Source: Candidatus Methanogaster sp.
GTDB lineage: Archaea > Halobacteriota > Methanosarcinia > Methanosarcinales > Methanogasteraceae
Length of the DNA stretch: 40,151 bases
Direction of reading: 5' to 3'
NCBI GenBank assembly: GCA_003194445.1
Contig: PQXF01000001.1
Span: 204,014 to 244,164 of the forward strand
Shown here: positions 1-8,209 of the stretch, in pieces
Layout: every line of letters begins with the position of its first letter
Position numbering within the stretch: position 1 is the stretch's first letter
Translations under genes and position numbers: made by a program
Notes under the pieces: generated by a model
What the model was told of the DNA's origin: nothing
Databases searched by the model: none
Seen by the model: only the letters and a program-made list of their open reading frames with translations

Positions 1-70
1 GTGCATTCTACATGCGCTTCTATTTGTGTCGGTTTCTGTACAGGTTCAAAAAGGGATTTTAACGCCATGC
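1..70. repeat. 70-bp direct repeat, copy 1
   Basis: Positions 1-70 match 2969-3038 at all but two positions (a/g near 40, c/t near 63). Similarity stops abruptly at the end of both copies. Copy 2 follows directly after a GC-rich surface-protein remnant, so copy 1 may be the right edge of a similar unit lying left of the window. The repeat also contributes the first codons of a longer open frame in front of HicB, which argues that those codons are not genuine HicB. Confidence 0.85.
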
Positions 71-130
71 AAAAGATTGATTATCACTCAAAGTTATAAC
101 ATAGCTAAAAAGCGATATGGAAGCGATTGC

Positions 131-391
131 GTGCTTATAGAATATATAAACAAAGCCATGAGTAAGGCTGTGTATGAGAAACTGGAAGATGGTACATATT
201 GCGGAAAAATTCGTGATTGCCCCGGCACAATAGCTTTTGGGAACACGCTTTACGACTGCCAGAACGAATTGAAATCGGTGTTAGAGGGGTGGTTAATAGT
301 AAAAATTAGACATGGCGATCGACTGCCTATGATAGCTGGTTTCGATCTGAATGTGGGAGTGCCAATAGTTAAAGAGGCTGTTCATGGGTAG
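131..391 (+). CDS. hicB: HicB-family antitoxin
   Basis: Predicted antitoxin of a HicBA type II toxin-antitoxin module. It should bind and neutralise HicA and repress its own promoter. From the GTG at 131 the product is 86 aa and has the family layout: an N-terminal YINKAM segment, the partial RNase H fold block KLEDGTYCGKIRDCPGTIAF, then an amphipathic helix ending in the hydrophobic segment before DLN. An upstream GTG at 26 would add 35 residues encoded partly by the 70-bp repeat and without family similarity, so I prefer 131; ATG 158 is another option. There is no obvious C-terminal DNA-binding domain, as in the short archaeal HicB proteins. It overlaps hicA by 8 nt. The family call is firm; the start is not. 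Confidence 0.8.
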   Translation: MLIEYINKAMSKAVYEKLEDGTYCGKIRDCPGTIAFGNTLYDCQNELKSVLEGWLIVKIRHGDRLPMIAGFDLNVGVPIVKEAVHG

Positions 392-614
392 ATGGGCACC
401 ATGTAAACGTAGAACTTTTGTGAAGAAATTGAGAAGATTGGGGTTCAGTCCGCCTGAGCCCGGTGGGCGTCACTTCTACATGCGATATGGCACATATACA
501 TTAACCATTCCAAACAACCCGGAGTATCCTGTGCCTCAGCTTAAGATGCTCATTAAAGAGGTAGAGCACATTCTGAAGAGGAGAATCTCTTTGACGGAAT
601 GGGATAGGTTGTAA
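384..614 (+). CDS. hicA: HicA-family mRNA interferase toxin
   Basis: A 76-aa protein with the HicA/YcfA signature: a basic N-terminus (KRRTFVKKLRRLGF), then GGRHFYMRYG with the expected catalytic histidine on the second beta strand, TIPNNPE, and the C-terminal helix LKMLIKEVEHIL. The family has a dsRNA-binding-like fold and cleaves mRNA independently of the ribosome. It overlaps hicB by 8 nt, as expected for a translationally coupled module, in antitoxin-first order. It is full length for the family, so the module may be active. It sits at the left edge of a recombining GC-rich region, typical for mobile toxin-antitoxin genes. Confidence 0.85.
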   Translation: MGRWAPCKRRTFVKKLRRLGFSPPEPGGRHFYMRYGTYTLTIPNNPEYPVPQLKMLIKEVEHILKRRISLTEWDRL

Positions 615-626
615 AGTATCATCCGG

Positions 627-977
627 TGTGGGAAGGGGTTTTTGGCAGCGTATCTGCGGACCCGAGTCGTGGCTTTACGCCTGGGGCTGCCCGCGGTACG
701 CGTGGGTGGGCACGGGCGCCCGCGGGATTGTTGGTCGGGTGCCGGGCCCCCGGGTCCGGGGCGTGGTGGTGGCGGGGGAAATTGCCGCGGGGGTTGTCTG
801 ATTGCATGCTGGTTCGCGGGTGCCTGGTTGGTCGGGCGGTGGCTCAGCGCGGGTGTGCTCGCGGTGCTGGTGCTTGCGTGCGCGGGCATGGCGGCGGGCG
901 CGACGTATATGCTGGATGATGATGGTGATGCGTGCGTGGATCGTATGGGGATACAGACTGTGTGGGCGGCGGCATGA
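627..977 (+). pseudogene. Remnant of a secreted surface-protein gene (N-terminus)
   Basis: This GC-rich stretch is open on several frames of both strands, so ORF length means little. The + frame from 642 ends in LSAGVLAVLVLACAGMAAG followed by ATYMLDDDG and GIQTVWAAA. That looks like a signal peptide plus the first strand and helix of a NosD/right-handed beta-helix surface protein (usual form xxYVDDDGxxDxxxIQxAVxxA). It then stops at 977. A close copy lies at 2560-2964. I read it as a decayed gene start rather than a functional protein. Confidence 0.4.
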
Positions 978-1220
978 CCCGCCTGCTGCTGGCGGCTGCG
1001 GCTCTCGCGGCGGTGATGGTAGCGGCGGGTGTGGTGTCTGGCGCTGAGTGGGATGTGTAGTCCTGGGCGAGGGCACGCCGATTGGAGGGTGCGACCTGCG
1101 GCGCAGGAGGGGGATACGATTTATGTGCATGAGGGGACGAATTCCCGGGAATGTGGGTGTGAACAAGCGAATCACGCTGATTGGTGATGGCGCTGATGTG
1201 TGCGGCTGTTGAAACAGCGG
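974..1220 (+). pseudogene. Decayed NosD-like beta-helix surface protein, frameshifted
   Basis: ATG 974 opens a clear signal peptide (MTRLLLAAAALAAVMVAAG, then VVSGAEW) that hits a stop at 1057. In the next frame, codons from about 1098 read AAQEGDTIYVHEGT. After another shift, codons from about 1151 read NVGVNKRITLIGDGADV. Joined, these give the standard opening of archaeal NosD-like/periplasmic copper-binding beta-helix domains (GDTIYVxEGTYxENVxVNKxxTLIGDGAD). At least two frameshifts separate the pieces, so the gene is dead. Nothing convincing continues beyond about 1210. Confidence 0.55.
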
Positions 1221-1294
1221 AGGCGGCGGAGAAGAGGGATCGGGTAGTTGCGCGGGCACGGGCATTCGGGTTTGTGGTGGGTGCGGGTCTCGGT

Positions 1295-1350
1295 CAGGGG
1301 CATGGTGGTGGTGGCGAGGCGATTGCCGCGGGGGTTGTCTGATTGCGTGC
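1295..1350 (+). repeat. Short third copy of the GC-rich repeat core
   Basis: The segment containing ATTGCCGCGGGGGTTGTCTG (1322-1342) with a GGGGCATGGTGGTGG lead-in recurs at about 757-806 and 2744-2793. Between this copy and the ATPase start at 1485 I see only GC-rich sequence grading into AT-richer sequence, plus a Shine-Dalgarno site at 1473. Confidence 0.5.
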
Positions 1351-1484
1351 TGGTGCTGGTGGCTGCAGGCGCAGCGTGATGCTGATTGCGTGGGCGTGGG
1401 CGTGGAGGCGGCGGATGATGGGCCGTATCAGAGGCTTTATGATCACAAGAATAATATGTACAAAACGTAAATGGAGGATAGAAT

Positions 1485-2534
1485 ATGATGGAAGTAACCT
1501 TTTACGACAGGGAGCAGGAAACAAAAGAGATAATGGGTACGCTGGGTATGAAACCGCGACTGATCACTTTTATTTACGGACCGATAAACTCTGGTAAGAC
1601 TGAACTGATCACTCATCTGATCGAAGAACTGCCACCAGAGGATTATGTTGTTTTCTATATAAACCTCAGGACTAAACTTTTAGCGAGTTATGACGATTTT
1701 ATCGAATCGTTGTTTGAGATGGAGATGGAGACTGGTGGGGCAATGAGGAAGGGAAAGGAGACGCTTGCAGAGCTAATTCCATCTGCAACTAAGATCACAG
1801 GAATACCAATAACAAGGGAGTTTATAGATTACGTTTTCAAGGATAATAAGTCGAAGAACGCGTTTTCGTACATGATAAAACTTTTTGAAGAGGTGAAAAA
1901 TTCAGGTAAGCAACCAGTCATGGTTCTGGATGAGTTGCAAAAGATTGGGGATGTAAAGGTGAATGGGCCCTTAATCTACGAACTCTTCAACTTTTTCATA
2001 GACTTGACAAAGGAGTTGCATCTGTGCCACGTCTTTGCGGCAACATCAGACTCGCTCTTTATCGAACGCGTTTACAGTGAGGCGATGCTGGAAGGCAGAT
2101 GCAGGTATCTGCTGGTGGATGATTTCGATTACGAAACGACATCAATGTTTCTGAGTAAACACGGGCTCAACGACAGGGAACGAGAAATGACATGGAATTG
2201 CTGCGGAGGCAAACCGGCGGGTCTTGTTGAGTTAGTAAATACAAAACTCAGCGGTGGAGATATAGTTACAAAAACAGAACAGATGCTTGAAGAAGCGGTA
2301 AGCAGGCTTATATTTATGCTTGCACGAAACAAAGAGAAAAAAAGCGATATTGTTGACATGCTATCGATCTTTGCTTCTGATAAAGAGGTAAAATACTCTG
2401 ATAGCATAAATCTCGATTTATTGAGCTTTCTGGTGAAGCAAAACATACTCTTCCTTGACCCTGTTAGAAGAACGATCAAACCACAGTCACGGCTGAATCT
2501 GCTTGCGATACGAGAAATAATGGGGGATGCGTAG
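1485..2534 (+). CDS. Archaeal STAND-type P-loop ATPase, copy 1
   Basis: A 349-aa cytoplasmic ATPase of the archaeal ATPase_2 type (PF01637-like, STAND/MNS clade). Walker A is GPINSGKT at residues 32-39; Walker B is VMVLDE at about 145-150, followed by LQKIGDV. CCGGKP near 239-244 fits the sensor/lid region, and a small winged-helix-like C-terminus ends in KPQSRLNLLAIREIMGDA. GGAGG at 1473-1477 lies 7 nt before ATG 1485; ATG 1488 is also possible. The paralogue at 3439-4584 is alignable along almost the whole length. Members of this family are strongly expanded in archaea and often sit in mobile or toxin-rich regions. The substrate or partner is unknown. It stands alone, flanked by surface-protein debris. 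Confidence 0.8.
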   Translation: MMEVTFYDREQETKEIMGTLGMKPRLITFIYGPINSGKTELITHLIEELPPEDYVVFYINLRTKLLASYDDFIESLFEMEMETGGAMRKGKETLAELIPSATKITGIPITREFIDYVFKDNKSKNAFSYMIKLFEEVKNSGKQPVMVLDELQKIGDVKVNGPLIYELFNFFIDLTKELHLCHVFAATSDSLFIERVYSEAMLEGRCRYLLVDDFDYETTSMFLSKHGLNDREREMTWNCCGGKPAGLVELVNTKLSGGDIVTKTEQMLEEAVSRLIFMLARNKEKKSDIVDMLSIFASDKEVKYSDSINLDLLSFLVKQNILFLDPVRRTIKPQSRLNLLAIREIMGDA

Positions 2535-2559
2535 AATTGGAATGGTTCTCCGGATGTAA

Positions 2560-2964
2560 TTGCAATCGCGTCTCGCGGGCGTGCGGACAATCGCGGTGGC
2601 TTGTGGGCGAGGCAGGTTGTGGGATGAGGCGATCCGCGTCCGCGATCGTGATGGTGGGCTTTGCGTTTGGGGCTGCCCGCAGTACACGTGGGCAGGCACG
2701 GGCGCCCGCGGGATTGTTGGTCGGGTGCTTGGGTCCCCGGGTCCGGGGCGTGGTGGTGGCGGGGGGAATTGCCGCGGGGGTTGTCTGATTGTGTGTGAGT
2801 TTGCGGGCGCCCGGGTGGTCGGGCGGCGGCTCAGCGCGGGCATGCTCGCGGTGCTGCTGGTGCTTGCGTGCGCGGGCATGGCGGCGGGCGCGACGTATGT
2901 GATGGATGATGATGCGTGCGTGGGTGTGGGCTATACGATGCTTGCAGGCGGCGGCAGGTGTTGA
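2560..2964 (+). pseudogene. Remnant of a secreted surface-protein gene, second copy
   Basis: This is a duplicate of the 627-940 block, with the two copies aligning from about 2615 to 2922. The + frame ends LSAGMLAVLLVLACAGMAAG then ATYVMDDDA, again a signal peptide followed by the first strand of a NosD-like protein, and terminates within 20 codons. GC content is far above that of the flanking ATPase genes. The long open frames on the opposite strand here are a by-product of the GC-rich composition. Confidence 0.4.
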
Positions 2965-2968
2965 TCGG

Positions 2969-3038
2969 GTGCATTCTACATGCGCTTCTATTTGTGTCGG
3001 TTTCTGTGCAGGTTCAAAAAGGGATTTTAATGCCATGC
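2969..3038. repeat. 70-bp direct repeat, copy 2
   Basis: Matches positions 1-70 with two mismatches. Here it follows the GC-rich remnant and precedes a short orphan reading frame. Confidence 0.85.
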
Positions 3039-3264
3039 CAGTAATTCCCGTTCCATCTACACTTTCGACCCCAAACTGTTTGTAGCTGTATCACCGCTTG
3101 CTCTTGATTTGTTTTGTGGTGGGACAAAGTATGTTATGAAATGTTTACGAAATATGTGCAAAATGGTGAAAGACCGTCCTCTCTTGCATGCGTTTACAAT
3201 CACAACGAAAATCGCTAACGGCGGGACTGTTTCTTTGTATTTTCGCGAACATTTTAGGTTATGA
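3031..3264 (+). pseudogene. Possible orphan C-terminal gene fragment
   Basis: The frame is open for 77 codons after a stop at 3028-3030 but has no start codon before an internal ATG (about codon 36). It reads with a protein-like composition (FDPKLFVAVSPLALDLFCGG, then RPLLHAFTITTKIANGG and VSLYFREHF). Its stop overlaps the ATG of a 28-codon frame (3261) in ATGA fashion. I do not recognise the family. It is best explained as the 3' end of a gene whose 5' part was lost at the repeat junction. The rest of 3265-3411 holds nothing else convincing, except a possible TATA element at 3403-3411. Confidence 0.25.
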
Positions 3265-3438
3265 AGCACTTCTATTTCATCGCATTACACGACAAACCGA
3301 TATCGGGAGGCGGTGTAACCACATGGCATTTTGGATGTGGGTGCTAAAAGAGAGCGGGAATTGCTGGGGCGCGCTCATGATCCTGCAGGCGACAACTGAC
3401 GCGATATAATTATGACCGAGCAGACGTTAAGGAAGAGC

Positions 3439-4584
3439 ATGAAAAGAATCGAATTTCACAACAGGGAAAAGGAGACAAAAGAGATCATGGCTATTCTGGA
3501 TTCCGAGCCATCCCTGATCATGTTTGTCTACGGACCGATAAACTCCGGAAAAACCACATTGATTACTCATCTGATCGAAGAACTCCCGGATGAATATGTC
3601 GTCTTCTATGTAAACCTTCGAGGAAAGTTCATATCGAACTACGATAACTTTGTTCGTGCTCTGTTCAAGTTGGATCGAGAGAAGAAAGAGTATAAAGAGA
3701 TATTAAAGACGATATCAGAAGTATCGTTAAAAAGTTTGAAATTCACAGGAATACCTGTAACTGAAGGTGTTATGGACTTATTTTTCAGAGAAAAGACTTA
3801 TGAGGATGTTTTTGAGTTTTTAGAGGATTACTTCACCGAGATTGCAGAGAACAAAATACCGGTGTTGATCGTGGATGAACTTCAGAAGATAGGAGATGTC
3901 AGGATTAATACGTACCTGGTCTATGAACTTTTCAATCTGTTTGTCCGACTCACAAAGGAATTGCACCTGTGTCACGTCTTTGCAGTAACGTCTGATTCGC
4001 TCTTCGTCGAACGAGTTTACAGCGAGGCGATGCTCTCCGGACGATGTGATTATCTGCTGGTGGATGATTTTGATGAGAATGCGACTGCTGCGTTTTTAGA
4101 GGAGCACGGTTTTACGGATGATGAGATGAAGGTGGCATGGGAATGCTGCGGTGGAAAGCCAGTGTGTCTCCTGGAGTTGATTCGTGCTGATGATCCGGAG
4201 CGTAAAATCGCCAAGTTGTTAAGACTGCGAACAGGTGAACTGAAGACCTTTCTCAAAACACTTAACGAACTTGGGGGTAAGATAACTGTAAACGATGAGC
4301 GGCATGAAATCAATTATGAACTCATCATTGATGTGCTTAAGATGTTTCTGGATGAAGAAGAGATTGATATGTGGTCGATTGATGAAATCTCGAAGCGGTA
4401 TCTGGTTAAAAATAATATTTTGTTCATTGATCCGGATATGGGGATCATTAAGCCACAATCAAGGTTGGATTTGCTCGCAATACGAGAGGTGATGGGGGAT
4501 GCGTATCAACTTTGGAAACCCAAAAAAACAGCCGCAGCCACCCGATTATCTTCCAAATCCCAAAGTCGGTCGATGACGGTATGA
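3439..4584 (+). CDS. Archaeal STAND-type P-loop ATPase, copy 2
   Basis: Paralogue of the 1485-2534 ATPase: GPINSGKT Walker A, VLIVDELQKIGDV Walker B, the conserved ELHLCHVFAVTSDSLFVERV block, CCGGKP and the KPQSRLDLLAIREVMGDA terminus. An ATG at 3412 is possible. I prefer 3439 (381 aa) because AAGGA lies just upstream, because it aligns with the start of copy 1, and because the TATA-like GATATAATT at 3403-3411 is then about 30 bp upstream. Copy 1 ends at GDA. This copy runs on for about 26 low-complexity Lys/Ser-rich residues, suggesting its native stop was lost and the 3' end was joined to foreign sequence. It converges with the cohesin gene at 4671-5381. Confidence 0.8.
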   Translation: MKRIEFHNREKETKEIMAILDSEPSLIMFVYGPINSGKTTLITHLIEELPDEYVVFYVNLRGKFISNYDNFVRALFKLDREKKEYKEILKTISEVSLKSLKFTGIPVTEGVMDLFFREKTYEDVFEFLEDYFTEIAENKIPVLIVDELQKIGDVRINTYLVYELFNLFVRLTKELHLCHVFAVTSDSLFVERVYSEAMLSGRCDYLLVDDFDENATAAFLEEHGFTDDEMKVAWECCGGKPVCLLELIRADDPERKIAKLLRLRTGELKTFLKTLNELGGKITVNDERHEINYELIIDVLKMFLDEEEIDMWSIDEISKRYLVKNNILFIDPDMGIIKPQSRLDLLAIREVMGDAYQLWKPKKTAAATRLSSKSQSRSMTV

Positions 4585-4670
4585 AAATCGAGAAGTTACC
4601 ACCCACCCAACGCCCACTAATGCATCCTACCAGGTCAGTGTTGCTGAAATCGTATCCATCTCTTCTACGT

Positions 4671-5381
4671 TTAACAGATGGTTACTGTGCCATTGCTTAT
4701 GGAGTGGTCGAGGTGATTGACCTGAGGGCTTGAATCCGTGAGTGTTACAATCTCAAGGTCAAGCGGGCTCTCTCCAACCTCAAGTGCCTCAAAGGTGATC
4801 TCTGCGACATTGAAGTTGCCGGTAAGCCCCGGGTTTGCAGCCTGGTATGCCACAACCGTTACTACCCCGCTCTCACTATCCTCCAAATTTATCACAGGAC
4901 AATCAAACGCGCCATTCTGAGCGCTTTTTGCAGATAAGAGGGTGGGGTCGAAGGTGATGTTGAGATTAAGCGACCCGATATCAACCCCGCCCTCGACCCT
5001 GATCGGGACCGAAATCGTCTCAGCTACATCTACCGTGTACTCACCGACCACAATCCTGCACCCCCTATATGTAGTTTGCAGGATCAAGAGCGCATCAAGC
5101 GATGTAACCATAGAGTCGCCGCTCACGTCAGCGTCTTCTGAATATTCGCCGCGGGCAGCCATCTGCAGTGCAATCAGAGCGTCTGCCTGCGTGACCGCAC
5201 CGTCATGGTTCAGGTCGCCTTTCGCATACGCCCTGCCGCTAGCGTCTTCATATCCATAGCCAGCATCCGGGGTTACCGTTGTCGCGCTATCCCGCGGCAG
5301 ATCAGCTGTCAGTGCCACGGGACTTGCGATCAACAGGATAATTCCAAGTAGCAACGCTATCCGGATATCCTTTCTTCTCAC
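4671..5381 (-). CDS. Secreted dockerin-cohesin protein
   Basis: A 236-aa exported protein. The signal peptide spans residues 1 to about 26. A dockerin (about 54-107) has two calcium-loop/helix repeats, GDLNHDGAVTQADALIALQM and ADVSGDSMVTSLDALLILQT. A cohesin fold (about 110-236) shows the typical sheet motifs ISVPIRVEG, LNLNITFDPTLL and FNVAEITFEAL. Dockerin-before-cohesin order is the reverse of its neighbours. The GTG start overlaps the TAG stop of the upstream 937-aa gene by one base (TAGTG), implying translational coupling. It is the last gene of the - strand run and converges with the ATPase. Inferred role: a small bifunctional connector in an extracellular cohesin-dockerin network. Confidence 0.85.
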   Translation of the reverse strand: MRRKDIRIALLLGIILLIASPVALTADLPRDSATTVTPDAGYGYEDASGRAYAKGDLNHDGAVTQADALIALQMAARGEYSEDADVSGDSMVTSLDALLILQTTYRGCRIVVGEYTVDVAETISVPIRVEGGVDIGSLNLNITFDPTLLSAKSAQNGAFDCPVINLEDSESGVVTVVAYQAANPGLTGNFNVAEITFEALEVGESPLDLEIVTLTDSSPQVNHLDHSISNGTVTIC

Positions 5382-8194
5382 TACTTCAGCACCTCAAATC
5401 CGTCCATTCCTGCGAGATGCTTTGCCAGATACATGCAGTCAGACGCCTCGATCTCGCCGTTGCCGTTGACATCCGCAGCATCCTCTACGATCGTCTCGAA
5501 TCCACTCACACCGAGAAGGTGCTTTGCCAGATACATGCAGTCTGCAACATCGACCTTGTTATCACCGTTCACATCGCCATTGAGGAACATCGTGAAGCTC
5601 CCATTCCGAATCGTATACGGGATCGGGTTACAGTTGGGGGTTGCATCCGTGAGTGTTGTAACCTTAATATCCAGTGGGGTCGATGATCCGATCGCACCAA
5701 CCGCCACAAAGGTCACATCAGCAAAGAGCACATTCCCATCGAGTCCTGGATTTGAGGTCTGGTACGCAAGGATGCTGACCGAGCCAGATGCAGCGTCCTC
5801 AAAGTTTGCAAACAGCGAGTCAAAGTCAGAGCTTGCATCTAATGCGATCACAACATCCGGATCATAGTCAAGCGTGAGCTGGCATGACCCCACATTCGAG
5901 ACATTCTCGATTGTGATCGGAACGGTGATCACCCCTATTGCCGAAACATCCGGGATAGAGACCGACGTGGTGGTTGTGTCAGGCATCACTGTGATCGATT
6001 TGGTGTTGTCGTAGACTACCGGGTTCACTCCGTCATCCATCGTGACGTTCACTTGATATGTGCCGTCCGCCACGATGTCGCCGTTGCCATCGGTACCATC
6101 CCATGTCTGTGGGTCCGGGTCTGTTACACCTGAACCGGTGTACAATGTTCTTATGACCCCGGTTGCGTCCTCGATCAGTATGGTAGCATTCACAGGTTCT
6201 GAGAACTCGACATCGATCTCGGTGTCATCCATGATTCCGTCACCGTTCGGAGAGATCGTGGTGTTGGAGATTACGTATGCGACGGGGTATGGTGCAGGAT
6301 CACCAGACGACAGGATCGTAAGTGATCCATTGTTCACGATAGTTGGAATCGCGTTGTATGATGTGTCGTACAATGTGACGACATCAAGGTTCAATTGAGT
6401 CGAATCTCCGCTACTTCCAACTGCCGTAAACTCCACATTCGCAAAGACAAAGTTCCCGCTTGCTCCGTCGGTATTCAATGCGGATATTCTGGTAAGTCCG
6501 GCGACGTTGTCGGGATTGAACGCGAGAACCTCGGAATCCGGGCTGCTCGTGACGTTGGTAACATGCACCACCGATGGATCGTAAGCGATGTTTATCGTAC
6601 CGGCGCCATAGTCCGTCATATCATTGACCATTATAGGTACGGTGACAGTATCACCCGGCTCAGCAGTGACATCTGCGATGGAGACTGACGTGATTGTTGT
6701 ATCTACCATCACAGTGATCGATCCGGTGTTGTTGCAGACCACCGGATTTACTCCGTCATCCATCGTGACGTTCACTTGATATGTGCCGTCCGCCACGATG
6801 CTGCCGTTGTCATAGGTACCGTCCCATGTCTGTGGATCCGGATCTGTTACGCCTGAATCTGTGTACAGCGTCTTTATGACACCGGTTGCATCCTTGATTC
6901 TGATTGCAGCGTCCACAGGTTCTGAGAACTCGACATCGATCTCGGTGTCATCCATGATTCCGTCACCGTCCGGTGAGATCGTGGTGTTGGAGATTACGTA
7001 TGCAACGAGGTATGGTGCAGGATCCGGAGCACCGCCGGTCACGGTAACAACGCCATCCTCAGTCTCCAGCGCCACTGGCGACAGGTCCATCATGTATGCC
7101 TCAGCCTCCAGGTCAAGTGGAGAGCTATCGCCAGCGCTGCCGCCGACCACATCGAAGGTCACGATGAACAACTCACCATCGCCATTGACCGCCTCCGGAT
7201 ATGTTGCAAAACTGATGTTTACATCCACATAGCCGATGTGATACGCCACGAGTGGCGCAGGCAAGCCCTCTATCATCGATCCGTTCACGACATTCGTTGC
7301 ACCAAGGATACTTGCGTTGTATGCCACCCTGATATCCATGGCACCTATAGACGGTGCGTCTGTGATATTGATCGACACATTCACAGAATCGCCAACCCTG
7401 CCCTCCGCGCTTCCGATACTCACGGTAGTATCTGAAGATAGTATTTCGAGCGTGATATTGTACTCAAAGCCGCCGGCATCCACTTCATCCTGAGTGATGG
7501 TATGATCTGTGACGCTGGTGCTTGTTCCGTCCGTGGCGTCGAACCGCAGTACCTCGGTTGCATTCAGATCGATTCCGGAACTGAGACTGATCTGGTGGTA
7601 GTTACTGCCACCACTCGTTTCACACTGCCACTCTTCATACGTGTTCAGATTGGTTATGTTAACCGAAGGGTTGTTGCACGGGGTTCCGTTTTCATAACAG
7701 ACGTATCCGTGGATGAAAAACGGTTTTGGTGGTTGTGAGGCTTTGACTTTAATCGATCCATCGCTTTTGGTCGCTGGAATCTCGTTGTATGAGATATCAC
7801 CCAATAAGGTGACAGTGAGGTTCAACGGTGTTGAACCGTCTCTGATAGCTTTGAATGTCACATTGGCAAAGATGATATCGCCACTCACCCCATACGGATT
7901 CGATGCCGATATATTGAAAAATCCGAGGGTATTGTTCACATTATGCGCAGCAACATAAGACTTGGGACCATCCGTAACATTGATTATGTGTGCCACTGAT
8001 GGGTCGTATTCGATGTTTATCGTGCCAGTGCCATAGTCTGTTATGTTACCGATCATGATCGGAAGGGTGATGACATCACCCGGTTTGACAGTGGCATCTG
8101 CGATGGATACTGTTGTTGCACCTGCACATGCTACACCTGACAACAACAATATCAGCAGTCCGATTGAAAATGTTCTTAGTTCTGTGTTATTCAT
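5381..8194 (-). CDS. Large secreted scaffold with four cohesins and a dockerin
   Basis: A 937-aa protein. Approximate order: signal peptide 1-25; cohesin 1 (26-150); carboxypeptidase-regulatory-like fold (158-255, GYVCYENGTPCNNPSVNITN); cohesin 2 (256-388); FlgD-Ig-like repeat (392-498); cohesin 3 (500-630); FlgD-Ig-like repeat (632-740); cohesin 4 (742-868); C-terminal dockerin (870-937). Both dockerin repeats carry canonical loops (GDVNGDNKVDVADCMYLAKH and ADVNGNGEIEASDCMYLAKH). AAAGGAGG precedes the ATG. The FlgD-like repeats contain the ISPNGDGIMDDTEI motif. Four cohesins would allow it to bind several dockerin partners while its own dockerin docks elsewhere. It lies downstream of an anchor protein and a small cohesin-dockerin gene. 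Confidence 0.9.
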   Translation of the reverse strand: MNNTELRTFSIGLLILLLSGVACAGATTVSIADATVKPGDVITLPIMIGNITDYGTGTINIEYDPSVAHIINVTDGPKSYVAAHNVNNTLGFFNISASNPYGVSGDIIFANVTFKAIRDGSTPLNLTVTLLGDISYNEIPATKSDGSIKVKASQPPKPFFIHGYVCYENGTPCNNPSVNITNLNTYEEWQCETSGGSNYHQISLSSGIDLNATEVLRFDATDGTSTSVTDHTITQDEVDAGGFEYNITLEILSSDTTVSIGSAEGRVGDSVNVSINITDAPSIGAMDIRVAYNASILGATNVVNGSMIEGLPAPLVAYHIGYVDVNISFATYPEAVNGDGELFIVTFDVVGGSAGDSSPLDLEAEAYMMDLSPVALETEDGVVTVTGGAPDPAPYLVAYVISNTTISPDGDGIMDDTEIDVEFSEPVDAAIRIKDATGVIKTLYTDSGVTDPDPQTWDGTYDNGSIVADGTYQVNVTMDDGVNPVVCNNTGSITVMVDTTITSVSIADVTAEPGDTVTVPIMVNDMTDYGAGTINIAYDPSVVHVTNVTSSPDSEVLAFNPDNVAGLTRISALNTDGASGNFVFANVEFTAVGSSGDSTQLNLDVVTLYDTSYNAIPTIVNNGSLTILSSGDPAPYPVAYVISNTTISPNGDGIMDDTEIDVEFSEPVNATILIEDATGVIRTLYTGSGVTDPDPQTWDGTDGNGDIVADGTYQVNVTMDDGVNPVVYDNTKSITVMPDTTTTSVSIPDVSAIGVITVPITIENVSNVGSCQLTLDYDPDVVIALDASSDFDSLFANFEDAASGSVSILAYQTSNPGLDGNVLFADVTFVAVGAIGSSTPLDIKVTTLTDATPNCNPIPYTIRNGSFTMFLNGDVNGDNKVDVADCMYLAKHLLGVSGFETIVEDAADVNGNGEIEASDCMYLAKHLAGMDGFEVLK

Positions 8195-8209
8195 TGATTT
8201 TTCCTCCTT

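Noticed and set aside
675..1265. 196-codon - strand frame and overlapping + frames in the GC-rich block
   Set aside because: High GC removes stop codons on all frames; the products are low-complexity Pro/Arg/His-rich sequence.
3350..3411. Short + strand reading GALMILQATTDAI that resembles a dockerin end
   Set aside because: Only about a dozen residues match, and the upstream residues do not look like a calcium loop; too short to call.
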